Assembly (NCBI RefSeq): GCF_015207105.1
Contig: NZ_JADEXO010000001.1
Coordinates: forward strand, 1 to 64,000
DNA length: 64,000 bases
Direction: 5' to 3'
From: a cf. Phormidesmis sp. LEGE 11477
GTDB taxonomy: Bacteria > Cyanobacteriota > Cyanobacteriia > Phormidesmidales > Phormidesmidaceae
Both the position numbers and the translations under genes were made by a program. The notes beneath the pieces were generated by a model, which saw nothing but the letters and a program-made list of their open reading frames with translations, made no database searches and was not told where the DNA came from. Shown here in pieces: positions 10,489-19,158 of the stretch (its first letter is position 1; every line of letters begins with the position of its first letter).

Positions 10489-10749
10489 ATGAGTATTAGC
10501 CTTACCACCGACCAAGAACGCTTTGTTCAGCGCAAACTTCGGATTGGGAATTATCGTTCTGCTGAAGAGGTGTTAGAGATTGCTTTTCGCTTATTAGACG
10601 AATACGAGCAGTCTAACGCTGAGTGGGTTAATGAAGTTCGAGCAAAAGTTGACGCAGCAATCGAAGCTTCAGAAAAAATGCCTCCGGTGGACGGCGAAAC
10701 GTTTGTTGATAGCATGTTGGAGCGGTTGCAGCAGGCGAAGCGAAAGTGA
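10489..10749 (+). CDS. ParD-like type II antitoxin
   Basis: An 86-residue protein with the ribbon-helix-helix architecture of ParD/CopG antitoxins. The N-terminal strand MSISLTTDQERFV is followed by VQRKLRIGNYRSAEEVLEIA, and the acidic, charged C-terminal half (DEYEQSNAEWVNEVRAKVD) is of the kind that wraps the toxin. By family it should neutralise the toxin encoded by the next gene and repress their shared promoter. The toxin gene overlaps by four bases (GTGA), so translation is probably coupled. No clear operator palindrome was identified. Confidence 0.85.
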   Translation: MSISLTTDQERFVQRKLRIGNYRSAEEVLEIAFRLLDEYEQSNAEWVNEVRAKVDAAIEASEKMPPVDGETFVDSMLERLQQAKRK

Positions 10750-11042
10750 ACCGCTACGTTATCAGTGTTCTTGCTACTCAAGATTTAGTCGAAATTACTG
10801 ACTATTTTGCTGAGTATGATATTGAAGCTGGTGAACGCTTTCTTCGCAAGTTCAACCATAAGTGCTCTCAGCTAGTGACGTTCCCGAAAAGCGGTAGAAG
10901 CTATGCGACAATTCGGCCTAACCTGAGAGGAATGTCTCTAGATGGCTACATTATCTTTTATAGGCTTCTAGATGATGGTATTGAAGTTCTGAGAGTTGTC
11001 AGTGGTCGTCGTGACTTTCCAGCTATGTTTGAGGAACCGTAG
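10746..11042 (+). CDS. RelE/ParE-family toxin
   Basis: A 98-residue toxin of the ParE fold. Typical segments are VISVLATQDLVEITDYFAEY at the N-terminus, the LVTFPKSGRSYATIRPNLRGMSLDGYIIFYR core and the closing IEVLRVVSGRRDFPAMF. ParE proteins poison DNA gyrase; RelE relatives cut ribosome-bound mRNA. Sequence alone favours the ParE/YoeB-like branch without settling the target. It begins with GTG inside the antitoxin stop codon (GTGA overlap). The pair lies between rpsD and moaA and may be an acquired module. Confidence 0.87.
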   Translation: MNRYVISVLATQDLVEITDYFAEYDIEAGERFLRKFNHKCSQLVTFPKSGRSYATIRPNLRGMSLDGYIIFYRLLDDGIEVLRVVSGRRDFPAMFEEP

Positions 11043-11079
11043 CAGCAGTTCCGTTTCTATAGCGCGGATGGCTTGGTGT

Positions 11080-12126
11080 CTAGCCGCCGATTTGGGACAT
11101 GGTACGGCTGTAGGCTCCGGTGACGCCGGACTCGCGCATTTTGAAGTTAATCTCTGGTTTTTCGTTGACTAATACCGCTACTTGCTCGCGTATTTTGGAT
11201 AGTGGAATGCCGTTGCGTAAGCTGGTACGCAGATCGATTTGGCCATTTTCGTTGAGCAAGCAAGGGCGCAAGAGACCGTCGGCAGAGAGGCGCATACGGT
11301 TACATCTGTCGCAAAAGCATTCTGACATTTGACTGATAAACCCGATGGTTCCTTTCGCACCTGTGATCTGAAATACGTCGGCTGGGCCGTTTCCCTTGAT
11401 ACTGCTGGTCTTAATTCCCCATCGATCGCGGATCTGAGCGCGAATCGATTCGCTATCAATCCAACCTTTGCTGCCAAACAAAGTGTCATTGCCAATGGGC
11501 ATAAATTCAATAAAGCGAACATGCCATTCTTGCTCAATAGATAGGGCGGCAAGGTCTAGCACTTCGTGATCGTTAATCCCAGGAATGACAACGACGTTGA
11601 GCTTGAGCGGTGAGAATCCTACCTTGTGTGCGGTTTGGATGCCCCGCCAGACGTCTTGCCAACGCGATCGCCCCCTCCCACCAATGATCTGTTGAAAGGT
11701 TTCTGCGTTGAGCGAATCTAGGCTGATGTTAATGCGTCGCAAGCCTGCCTCGTACAGCGGCTGAGCTAAGTCAGCAAGCAGGAATCCGTTAGTCGTGATG
11801 GCGAGGTCTTCGGTTTGGGGAAGCTGGGCGATCGCACGCACCAATTCCACAATGCCGGGTCGCAGCAAAGGCTCTCCCCCGGTCAGCCGAAATCGAGTAA
11901 ACCCCAATGGAATGAAGACCTCGCGTAAGAGCTGTAAAATCTCATCGTGTGTCAGCCAATGTTCCTTCAATGCGTACTGCAAGTCAGCGCCTTCAGGCAT
12001 GCAGTAGACGCATTGGAAGTTGCATCGATCGATTAAGCTAATGCGTAGATAGTCAATTCGATTGGGCGGATTGGGCGAAGTCATCGCAATAGACGAAGGG
12101 GACAGTTCGTTCCCTCTATACTCCAC
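11080..12126 (-). CDS. moaA: GTP 3',8-cyclase (molybdenum cofactor step 1)
   Basis: A radical-SAM enzyme that, with MoaC, turns GTP into cyclic pyranopterin monophosphate for molybdenum cofactor (used by nitrate reductase). The N-terminal radical-SAM cluster motif is CNFQCVYC (Cys35, Cys39, Cys42); the C-terminal second 4Fe-4S site shows [21 protein letters not shown]-type cysteines. The usual C-terminal Gly-Gly needed for the reaction is present (the protein ends SQIGG). The ORF is 348 residues; Met15 ([17 protein letters not shown] at 12084) fits the family length better and may be the real start. No other moa gene is in the window. It is divergent from cbiD. Confidence 0.95.
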   Translation of the reverse strand: MEYRGNELSPSSIAMTSPNPPNRIDYLRISLIDRCNFQCVYCMPEGADLQYALKEHWLTHDEILQLLREVFIPLGFTRFRLTGGEPLLRPGIVELVRAIAQLPQTEDLAITTNGFLLADLAQPLYEAGLRRINISLDSLNAETFQQIIGGRGRSRWQDVWRGIQTAHKVGFSPLKLNVVVIPGINDHEVLDLAALSIEQEWHVRFIEFMPIGNDTLFGSKGWIDSESIRAQIRDRWGIKTSSIKGNGPADVFQITGAKGTIGFISQMSECFCDRCNRMRLSADGLLRPCLLNENGQIDLRTSLRNGIPLSKIREQVAVLVNEKPEINFKMRESGVTGAYSRTMSQIGG

Positions 12127-12256
12127 TATTAATCGATAGATGTGTTAGCACAAATAGCTTATCTATAAGCTATAGCGAAGCAAATGAATGAATAGAACGG
12201 CTGATGAAGAGACTGATGAAGAGACCGATAGAGAGATGGATAAATCGCAGTAAAAG
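12127..12256. promoter_or_regulatory. moaA/cbiD divergent control region with palindrome
   Basis: A perfect 8-bp inverted repeat ATAGCTTA/TAAGCTAT with a 4-base loop lies at 12154-12173. It is followed by two direct copies of CTGATGAAGAGA near 12200-12225. It could be an operator or a short hairpin; no regulator is indicated. Confidence 0.4.
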
Positions 12257-13369
12257 GTGGCTATGGTGAGCGCTCAGCCTAGGTGTGGCTATACGTTGCC
12301 AGTATTTGCCTGTGCAGGTGCGATCGCCGCTCTCCATCAGCTTATTCACCACGCTTCAGTGCCGACGGTCGCCTTTAATCTACTCAACCCTGATGAAACC
12401 GTCGAAATTGAGATTGAGCAAGTAGCTCCACTTTCCAAAAACTCTGCGCTTGCTATCACCCGTAGCGATCCTGGTGACAACCTAGATCTGACTCGCCACA
12501 CGCCTATTTGGTCGATTGTAAGCTGGGCTGAGGCGTGCCAAACAGAACAAATTCTGTTAGAAGGCGGAGAGGGCATTGGCCATCATACCGACGGTGATGC
12601 TATCTATGCCTATGCTCGTCAACTAATTGTCACACATCTATCGGCACAGCTAACAGATACTCAAAAAATCAAGGTAACAATCGTTTTGCCCGAAGGTCGC
12701 CGATTGGCCTTACGTACGTCTAATGCGGCGTTTGGCGTGGTTGATGGGCTGTCGCTACTAGGAACTAGCGGCATTGCTCAGCCTTTGAGTGCGCCAGATC
12801 AGCTAACGGTATATAGAGAAACGCTTCGGCAGAAAGCCGCTGACTATTTAGACCTTGTTTTTTGCCTGGGGGAAAACGGCTTAGATCTGGCCACCCAGCA
12901 TGGCATCGACGCAGATAGACGCTTAAAGACGGCGAACTGGCTGGGGCCTTTGCTGGTAGAAGCTGGTGAATTAGGCGTGCGCTCTATTTTGCTGTTTGGC
13001 TATCATGGCAAGCTGGTAAAGCTAGCGGGCGGTATTTTTCATACGCACCACCATGTAGCAGACGCTCGGCAAGAGATTATGGCAGCTTGCTGTGTGCAGG
13101 CTGGACTAGAAACGACGGTAGCGCAGCAGGTATTGGCGAGTGCAACGACTGAAGCGGCGCTAGAAATCTTGAAAAGTTTGGATCGCTCGAGCGGAGAAAA
13201 CTGGGTGGAGCAAGTGTACGGCGTGATCGCAAAGCGAATTGATCAGCGATCGCACGCCTATATCAAAACCCACACAGAACAGTCGGTTCAAGTCGGCAGC
13301 ATACTTTTTGATCGGCAGAGACAGATAGTCGTTAAGAGTGAGATTGGCCAGATTTTACTCGCTAATTAG
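12257..13369 (+). CDS. cbiD: Cobalt-precorrin-5B (C1)-methyltransferase
   Basis: A 370-residue CbiD, which methylates C1 of cobalt-precorrin-5B with S-adenosylmethionine in cobalamin synthesis. Diagnostic stretches are the start SAQPRCGYTLPVFACAGAIA, the GGEGIGHHTDGDAIY region, and ILLFGYHGKLVKLAGGIFHTHHH near residue 250. It opens with GTG (12257); the in-frame ATG two codons on is an equally good start, and AAAAGG lies just upstream. The combination with guaA downstream is one I recall from other cyanobacteria. It lies in the same window as cobN but is not in an operon with it. Confidence 0.93.
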   Translation: MAMVSAQPRCGYTLPVFACAGAIAALHQLIHHASVPTVAFNLLNPDETVEIEIEQVAPLSKNSALAITRSDPGDNLDLTRHTPIWSIVSWAEACQTEQILLEGGEGIGHHTDGDAIYAYARQLIVTHLSAQLTDTQKIKVTIVLPEGRRLALRTSNAAFGVVDGLSLLGTSGIAQPLSAPDQLTVYRETLRQKAADYLDLVFCLGENGLDLATQHGIDADRRLKTANWLGPLLVEAGELGVRSILLFGYHGKLVKLAGGIFHTHHHVADARQEIMAACCVQAGLETTVAQQVLASATTEAALEILKSLDRSSGENWVEQVYGVIAKRIDQRSHAYIKTHTEQSVQVGSILFDRQRQIVVKSEIGQILLAN

Positions 13370-13724
13370 TGCCTTAAGTCGCAGCCGGTTTGCTACTGTA
13401 ATTAAAAAGTAAAATAATATATTCGTAACCCTTTCAACTTCAGTCGTCTATTGCCTTTCAAATCAAAACTACTTGCTAGCAAGACCATTAACTAAAGTGA
13501 TGTCAAATCTGCCCAACTTACTGAACAAGTATTGTAAGTTTGATGCCTTTTAGTCGCCGCCACCTCAGTCTTGGGCTAATCGCGCTGATGGCCGTTTGTA
13601 TTTTTTAGCAGCTTGAAAAGAGCAGTTTACGTTCTCGTTTTGGTGTAGTTAGATCCTTAGTCAGTCGATCGCACGAGCCGAAGTACTTTAGTCCTTCGGC
13701 GTATTTTCATAACTTATTTTCAAT
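13370..13724. other. cbiD-guaA intergenic region
   Basis: 355 bases without a recognised gene. The guaA promoter should be here. A 21-codon hydrophobic ORF (13543-13608, MPFSRRHLSLGLIALMAVCIF) is present but lacks a ribosome-binding site, so I do not annotate it. No riboswitch motif is apparent. Confidence 0.45.
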
Positions 13725-15413
13725 ATGAACGGTGGGTTTCCACCAACGCCGCCAGGCATGCAAACTCAATTAACAGGATTGATTGTGGCTCCTCAAACTC
13801 CAGTCTCATCAGTACACCCTACCGGCTCCTTAGCTACTGTCGAATCCTCTAGCCTAAATCGTCAAATGCTGGCGATTTTAGATTTTGGTTCACAATACTC
13901 TGAACTGATTGCGCGCCGTATCCGCGAAACAGAAGTCTATTCAGAGGTGCTCTCTTATCGCACCAGTGCCCAGCAGCTTCGTCAGCTAAATCCTAAAGGA
14001 ATTATCCTCTCTGGCGGACCTAACTCTGTCTATGACAAAGGGGCTCCAGCTTGCGATCCCGAAATCTGGAACTTAGGGATTCCAGTATTAGGGGTGTGTT
14101 ATGGCATGCAGCTAATGGTGCAACAACTAGGCGGCCAGGTTGAGCGGGTTGAGCGAGGTGAGTATGGTAAAGCCTCGCTGCTGATTGACGCTGGCATCGA
14201 CATTCTAGAGGGTGTGACGAACGCTTCAACTATGTGGATGAGCCACGGTGACTCGGTGACTCAGCTACCAGAAGGCTTTGAGGTATTAGCCCACACGGTG
14301 AATACGCCGCAAGCTGCGATCGCCAACCATCAGAAGAAATTCTACGGTGTCCAGTTCCATCCAGAAGTTGTTCACTCCACCGAAGGCAGTACCCTGATTC
14401 GCAACTTTGTCTACGACATCTGCCAGTGTGAACCGACCTGGACTACCGAAGCCTTTGTCGAAGAAGCCATTCGTGAAGTGCGAGCAAAAGTTGGCGATCA
14501 GCGCGTTCTATTGGCCCTATCTGGTGGGGTAGATTCTTCTACGCTTGCCTTCTTATTACACAGAGCAATTGGCGATCAGCTCACCTGCATGTTTATCGAT
14601 CAAGGCTTTATGCGTAAACGTGAGCCCGAGCGCCTGATCGAAATCTTCAACAATCGATTCCACATCAATGTGGAATACATTAACGCTAGAGACAGATTTT
14701 TAGCCAAGATCAAAGGAGTGACCGACCCAGAAGAGAAGCGTAAAATTATCGGCCACGAATTTATTCAAGTCTTTGAAGAAGAATCGACTCGACTAGGGCC
14801 TTTTGACTATCTAGCTCAAGGGACGCTCTATCCCGATGTAATCGAATCTGCCGATACCAACGTCGATCCGAGTACGGGAGAGCGAGTCGCCGTCAAGATC
14901 AAGAGTCATCACAACGTCGGCGGATTGCCAGAGGATCTAAGATTCAAACTTATAGAGCCGCTGCGAAAGCTGTTTAAAGACGAAGTGCGAAAAGTCGGTG
15001 TTGCGGTCGACCTGCCTGACGATATCGTTCGGCGGCATCCTTTCCCCGGCCCTGGTCTGGCTATTCGTATTCTCGGTGAAGTGACAGATGAGCGTCTACA
15101 TATCCTGAGAGATGCTGACTATATCATCCGTCAAGAAATCCGCCGAAGTGACAGCTATCACGATTTTTGGCAGGCATTCGGCGTTTTGCTACCAGTGCGT
15201 AGCGTCGGTGTCATGGGCGATCAGCGTACCTATGCTTATCCAATTGTGCTGCGTTTAGTCAGTAGTGAAGATGGTATGACGGCTGATTGGTCACGCGCGC
15301 CTTACGAACTGCTAGAAAGTATCTCTAACCGGGTGGTTAATGAAGTTGAGGGGGTAAATCGGGTGGTGTACGACATCACCTCCAAGCCGCCTGGCACGAT
15401 CGAGTGGGAATAG
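13725..15413 (+). CDS. guaA: GMP synthase (glutamine-hydrolysing)
   Basis: Converts XMP to GMP using glutamine and ATP. The class I glutamine amidotransferase domain comes first, with nucleophile Cys125 in GVCYGMQLM and [11 protein letters not shown] supplying the His/Glu of the triad. The ATP-pyrophosphatase domain has [14 protein letters not shown]. The C-terminal dimerisation domain ends PPGTIEWE as in almost all GuaA proteins. The N-terminus carries about 45 extra residues, Pro/Ser/Thr-rich, before [13 protein letters not shown]; an in-frame ATG at 13758 (Met12) shortens this only partly. It follows cbiD on the same strand after a 355-base gap, so it probably has its own promoter. Confidence 0.97.
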   Translation: MNGGFPPTPPGMQTQLTGLIVAPQTPVSSVHPTGSLATVESSSLNRQMLAILDFGSQYSELIARRIRETEVYSEVLSYRTSAQQLRQLNPKGIILSGGPNSVYDKGAPACDPEIWNLGIPVLGVCYGMQLMVQQLGGQVERVERGEYGKASLLIDAGIDILEGVTNASTMWMSHGDSVTQLPEGFEVLAHTVNTPQAAIANHQKKFYGVQFHPEVVHSTEGSTLIRNFVYDICQCEPTWTTEAFVEEAIREVRAKVGDQRVLLALSGGVDSSTLAFLLHRAIGDQLTCMFIDQGFMRKREPERLIEIFNNRFHINVEYINARDRFLAKIKGVTDPEEKRKIIGHEFIQVFEEESTRLGPFDYLAQGTLYPDVIESADTNVDPSTGERVAVKIKSHHNVGGLPEDLRFKLIEPLRKLFKDEVRKVGVAVDLPDDIVRRHPFPGPGLAIRILGEVTDERLHILRDADYIIRQEIRRSDSYHDFWQAFGVLLPVRSVGVMGDQRTYAYPIVLRLVSSEDGMTADWSRAPYELLESISNRVVNEVEGVNRVVYDITSKPPGTIEWE

Positions 15414-15431
15414 AGATATGACAGCAAGCAT

Positions 15432-15448
15432 GGACTTTTGGGAAGTCC
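15432..15448 (+). terminator. Possible weak hairpin terminator after guaA
   Basis: GGACTT and AAGTCC form a 6-bp stem around a 5-base loop, 18 bases after the guaA stop. There is no T run, so termination is uncertain. Confidence 0.3.
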
Positions 15449-15556
15449 CCAATTCTGTATTGTGGATTATGCCTGTAGTCGTATCTATCTACAGTGCATA
15501 GTCAGGGTTTGAGGTTTGCGGCACAATGAATCATACAGAAACGAACTTATAGCGCT

Positions 15557-15958
15557 ATGAATACCGACACATTGACTGAACTGTTACAAAAAGGCTACCG
15601 GGTAACGCTCGGTGCAGCGTCTTCGGCAGTAGAAGCCATTCAAGATCCGCAGCGAGCGGCGGCTGATTTCTCAGCGGTTGGCACAGACTGGGAGCGGCTG
15701 GCAGACAAGTTAGAAGTTCGCGGCGCGCTGACCGAAAAAGAGGCGCGTGATTTTGTGGAAGGTGTGACTAGCCAGATGCCAGAACCGTTTAGAAGTGCCT
15801 CATCCCCTTTTACTCAAAGTGCGCCTGAGCCAAAAACAGTAACAACCGTAGCAACGCCCGTCGTAGACACTGAACTCAAAAAAGAGGTTGAGTCTTTGAC
15901 GGCTGAGCTAATTGCCATGCGCGAAGAAATCGAAGTGCTCAAGCAAAATAACGGCTAG
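15557..15958 (+). CDS. Conserved cyanobacterial coiled-coil protein, function unknown
   Basis: A 133-residue soluble protein. The N-terminal half (TLTELLQKGYRVTLGAASSA, DPQRAAADF, EKEARDFVEGV) resembles a small family I recall as conserved and uncharacterised in cyanobacteria, sometimes likened to phasins. A Pro/Ser/Thr linker (~80-105) leads to a leucine-zipper-like coiled coil at the C-terminus (ELKKEVESLTAELIAMREEIEVLKQ heptads, ~106-130) that predicts oligomerisation. No catalytic motif is visible. It is monocistronic between guaA and hisA. Confidence 0.7.
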   Translation: MNTDTLTELLQKGYRVTLGAASSAVEAIQDPQRAAADFSAVGTDWERLADKLEVRGALTEKEARDFVEGVTSQMPEPFRSASSPFTQSAPEPKTVTTVATPVVDTELKKEVESLTAELIAMREEIEVLKQNNG

Positions 15959-15966
15959 CTCTCTAT

Positions 15967-16008
15967 GTTTTGAGTTCAGTGTTTTGAGTTCAGTGTTTTG
16001 AGTTCCAG
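15967..16008. repeat. Tandem 14-bp repeat, three copies
   Basis: GTTTTGAGTTCAGT occurs three times head to tail, the last copy with one extra C. It lies between two convergent genes. A simple slippage array; no function is implied. Confidence 0.85.
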
Positions 16009-16027
16009 TTATTCAACTGGTATGAAC

Positions 16028-16801
16028 TTAGGCGATCGCAGAAGTCCCCAAATCCGGTGGTACGTCTTGCCAGCGTCCGGGGCCTACCGCTTTAATGGCA
16101 TCTTCGAGAAAGATATCACCCGTATACAGCGCTTTGCCCACAATCACGCCAGACACACCGGCGGGGACCAGTCCTAGTAACCGCATTAGATCTGAGATAG
16201 AGCTAACGCCGCCGGAGGCAACGACAGGTATTTTAATGGCTGTTGCTAGTTCCCTAAGCGCGTCTAGGTTCGGCCCCTTCAAGGTGCCATCCCGCTTGAT
16301 ATCTGTATAGATCACAGCGGCTGCACCTTGCGCTTCCATCTGTTTTGCTAGGTCAATAGCCATCACTTCAGAGGTTTCTAGCCAGCCTCGGGTGGCGACT
16401 TTACCTTCGCGAGCGTCTATGCCAACAAGGATACGTTCTGGAAATTGACTGCTCAGCTGCCCGACTAATTCTGGGTTTTCGACAGCGGCGGTGCCAAGAA
16501 TTGCATATTGCACGCCAAGATCAAAAAGTGCGCTAACCCGGTCGGCATCACGCAGTCCACCCCCTACCTGGATAGGCAGGCTAACGGCTGCTGCGATAGC
16601 TTCGATGGCCTGCCAGTTTTCGGGCTTGCCCGCTTTGGCACCATCTAAATCAACTAGGTGTAGACGGGTGGCACCTTCAGCTTCCCACTGCTTGGCAACC
16701 TCTACAGGATTCTCATTAAAGACCTGTGACTTTTCGTAGTCACCTTGAAACAATCGTACGCAGCGCCCTTCTAACAGATCGATAGCTGGGATAACATCCA
16801 T
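16028..16801 (-). CDS. hisA: HisA isomerase (histidine biosynthesis)
   Basis: Phosphoribosylformimino-AICAR-P isomerase, a (beta/alpha)8 barrel of 257 residues acting in step 4 of histidine synthesis. The start [17 protein letters not shown] contains catalytic Asp8; the second catalytic Asp lies in [16 protein letters not shown] (~residue 130). Phosphate-binding glycines are in QVGGGLRD and VASGGVSS, the half-barrel repeat characteristic of HisA/HisF. Length and ends match the family. It is transcribed away from the coiled-coil gene. The upstream SirB1 gene is in the same orientation, 68 bases away, and could be co-transcribed. Confidence 0.97.
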   Translation of the reverse strand: MDVIPAIDLLEGRCVRLFQGDYEKSQVFNENPVEVAKQWEAEGATRLHLVDLDGAKAGKPENWQAIEAIAAAVSLPIQVGGGLRDADRVSALFDLGVQYAILGTAAVENPELVGQLSSQFPERILVGIDAREGKVATRGWLETSEVMAIDLAKQMEAQGAAAVIYTDIKRDGTLKGPNLDALRELATAIKIPVVASGGVSSISDLMRLLGLVPAGVSGVIVGKALYTGDIFLEDAIKAVGPGRWQDVPPDLGTSAIA

Positions 16802-16869
16802 TCACTTTTTGTTGATAGAACTGTCCCAAATTGTACCAAGGAAGACTGGCGCTGAGCGACGGCGGTCTA

Positions 16870-17688
16870 CTAGCTACGGTTGAGGCCAGCAAGGATCTGT
16901 CGAATTTTGAGACTGTCCGGCGGGGCGGGGTGCGATCGCAAGTAGTTCTCCAGGTCTTTTTTAGCAAGCTGATTATTTTGCAGCTGATGGTGTATCAGGC
17001 CGCGATCGCGCAACTGTAAAACGTCTAAAGGTCGAAGCAGTAGCAGCTTGTCCAACACAGTAATCGCCTGTTTGTACGCCTCTAGCTGTACATAAATGCC
17101 CTTCAAATTCATCAGTACCCTGGCCAAAAACGATTTAGGCATCACCCCACCTAGAAACTCTGGCTGCCACTGCGCCTGCGGAAATAGCTGACTAAATCGC
17201 TGTTGACAGTCGGCGGCAAACAGCACTTCGCCCTGATGAAATGGATCGACAAATACCTCCATATCTTCAATCACAGGGCGAATCAAAAAGTGGCCTGGCA
17301 TGCCTACGCCTACCATTGGGAACCTAAGTCGATGAGCAATTTCTAGATACACCAGCGAGAGCGAAATAGGAATGCCCAATCGTCGATCTAGCACACAGTT
17401 CAGGTGGCTATTATCCGGATCGTAATAGTCTATTTGATTGCCTGAGAACTTCAGCTCATCAAATAGATACTCATTGATGACTTGAATCACCTTCAGAGGA
17501 TATCGGCCCTTTGGCAAGCGCGATCGCACGACTGCTGCCATCTCATCTAGCTTCTCTAGATAAAACGTCGGATCCATATCCCAGTACTCTTCCTGCGCGA
17601 TGTAGAGGGCAGCGGCTGCCAAACTAATGCGGCCATTGGACTTTTGAACTTCCTGATAGAAGCGCTGCCCAGCGGGGGAAAGTCTCAT
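16870..17688 (-). CDS. SirB1-family transglutaminase-like/TPR protein
   Basis: 272 residues. The N-terminal two thirds match the SirB1/YchA family: ISLAAAALYIAQEEYWDMDP, then the transglutaminase-fold core LNCVLDRRLGIPISLSLVYLEIA with its Cys, and VGVGMPGHFLIR with the His. Residues ~185-265 form two TPR-like helix pairs (AYKQAITVLDKLLLLRPLDV, DRGLIHHQLQNNQLAKKDLENYL). In other bacteria the gene neighbours prmC/prfA, and its biochemical activity is unknown; whether the Cys/His pair is catalytic is not established. It lies downstream of the flotillin operon on the same strand. Confidence 0.88.
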   Translation of the reverse strand: MRLSPAGQRFYQEVQKSNGRISLAAAALYIAQEEYWDMDPTFYLEKLDEMAAVVRSRLPKGRYPLKVIQVINEYLFDELKFSGNQIDYYDPDNSHLNCVLDRRLGIPISLSLVYLEIAHRLRFPMVGVGMPGHFLIRPVIEDMEVFVDPFHQGEVLFAADCQQRFSQLFPQAQWQPEFLGGVMPKSFLARVLMNLKGIYVQLEAYKQAITVLDKLLLLRPLDVLQLRDRGLIHHQLQNNQLAKKDLENYLRSHPAPPDSLKIRQILAGLNRS

Positions 17689-17769
17689 AGAATTTCAGCA
17701 AAAAAAGAGCAAAAAGAGAAAGTAGGTTCGTTTTATTGTAAGACAAGCTTCCTCGCGCCCTTCGTGTCT

Positions 17770-17814
17770 GATCATTCAGCCAGCGATCATTCAGCCAGCG
17801 ATCATTCAGCTGGC
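17770..17814. repeat. Tandem 15-bp repeat at the 3' end of the second flotillin gene
   Basis: Three copies of GATCATTCAGCCAGC (the last differs at two bases). The third copy contains the flotillin stop codon, so the array seems to have grown out of the coding end by slippage. Confidence 0.85.
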
Positions 17815-19079
17815 GGTAGAGAACCCTTCACAACGGCACTATTGCCATTATTACTGCTATTTGTACCGTTACTGAGGCCATTGATCGCACCCGCCAAATC
17901 AACCCCCGACGTTTGCTTGAGCTGGGTCATGAACGCCGCCGCCTGGGTCGCTAGATTGCCAGACTGAGTGTCGATGACGGTGACATTTTGAACGGCAACA
18001 TCAGGAACGGTAGCAGTCAGCGTCTTGAGCAAAACTTCTAGCTTCTGTAGCAAAAAGATATCGCGAGCACTCTCACCCGCTGCTACCCAGGATTCAGCTA
18101 GGCTGCGGGTACCTTCGGCCTGAGCCTTTCCTTCTTCAATAATGGTAGAAGCACTCCCTTTTGCCTGGGCGATCGCGCGCTTACAATCTGCCTCTGCGGG
18201 TGCGATCACATCTGCTTTGAGCTGTTCCATAATCTGCTTGATGCGCTCTTGCTGTACCGGCACATCTGCCTGAATACGAGCCAGCTCAGAGGCGATTTCC
18301 GACTCTGCTTCTGCAATCACAGCCGCTCGCATCGTCAGGGCATCTTGAGTTCGCTGTTCCGCCGCTGCTTGGGCAATACCGGTATCGCGCTCTAGCCGAC
18401 GAACCTGAGTGATTTTCTCATTTTCAGCCGTTTGAATTTCCGACTCGGCTTTGGCTTCTGCTTCTGCAATTCGAGCATCTCTTTGCAAGTCGGCCTGCTG
18501 CTTGCGGCCAATCGAATCGAGATAGCGTACCTCATCAGAGATGTTCTGAATTTGCAAGGTGTCGAGCACTAAACCTAGCTTTTCGAGATCTTCTTCGGCC
18601 TCGCTCAGCAGGCTTTTGGCAAAGGCAATCTTGTCTTCATTCACCTGCTCAGGGGTCAAACTAGCCAGCACGCCTCGCAGATTACCTTCTAGCGTTTCCT
18701 TAGCCATTTTTTCGATTTCTTTGCGGGGCTTGCCCAACAGCCGCTCGATTGCGTTGTGGATAGTCGGCTCTTCGCCCGCAATCTTGATATTGGCCACGCC
18801 TGAAACATGCAGCGGGATGCCGCCTTTTGAGTAGGCGTTAGACACCTTTAGCTCAATGATCATGTTGTTTAGGTTCATTCGCATCACTTTTTCAAGTAAA
18901 GGAGTGCGAATGCTGCTGCCGCCTTTGACTAGCCGATAACCTACTCTACTGTTGCCCGTTTTGCGACTGCTACCAGCAAAGATCAGCACTTCGTTAGGCT
19001 GACAGATGTAGTAGAGATTCTTGATCGTAAAAGAACCTAGCCCAGCGGCTGCAAGCAAGATGATGAGTAGTCCTCCCAT
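17802..19079 (-). CDS. Flotillin-like SPFH protein (shorter paralogue)
   Basis: 425 residues. A single N-terminal membrane segment (GLLIILLAAAGLGSF, ~3-17) is followed by ICQPNEVLIFAG and an SPFH/band-7 domain (~20-200: VSNAYSKGGIPLHVSGVANIKI, ETLEGNLRGVLASLTPEQVNED). A long Ala/Glu-rich coiled coil follows (~200-345). The C-terminal tail is Asn/Ser-rich. Flotillins scaffold membrane microdomains as large oligomers. It is the last gene of a three-gene minus-strand operon, 79 bases after the longer paralogue. Its close similarity in domain order to that neighbour points to tandem duplication; the two may form hetero-oligomers. Confidence 0.9.
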   Translation of the reverse strand: MGGLLIILLAAAGLGSFTIKNLYYICQPNEVLIFAGSSRKTGNSRVGYRLVKGGSSIRTPLLEKVMRMNLNNMIIELKVSNAYSKGGIPLHVSGVANIKIAGEEPTIHNAIERLLGKPRKEIEKMAKETLEGNLRGVLASLTPEQVNEDKIAFAKSLLSEAEEDLEKLGLVLDTLQIQNISDEVRYLDSIGRKQQADLQRDARIAEAEAKAESEIQTAENEKITQVRRLERDTGIAQAAAEQRTQDALTMRAAVIAEAESEIASELARIQADVPVQQERIKQIMEQLKADVIAPAEADCKRAIAQAKGSASTIIEEGKAQAEGTRSLAESWVAAGESARDIFLLQKLEVLLKTLTATVPDVAVQNVTVIDTQSGNLATQAAAFMTQLKQTSGVDLAGAINGLSNGTNSSNNGNSAVVKGSLPPAE

Positions 19080-19158
19080 CGGTTTACGCTCCTAGTTAAG
19101 TGAATTAAAGACTGTCGTTGAAAAATGGTCGAGATATCGGGTTGGTCGCACTGTTCCG

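Noticed and set aside
13543-13608. 21-codon hydrophobic ORF upstream of guaA
   Set aside because: No Shine-Dalgarno and too short to judge; resembles none of the small photosystem subunits I know.
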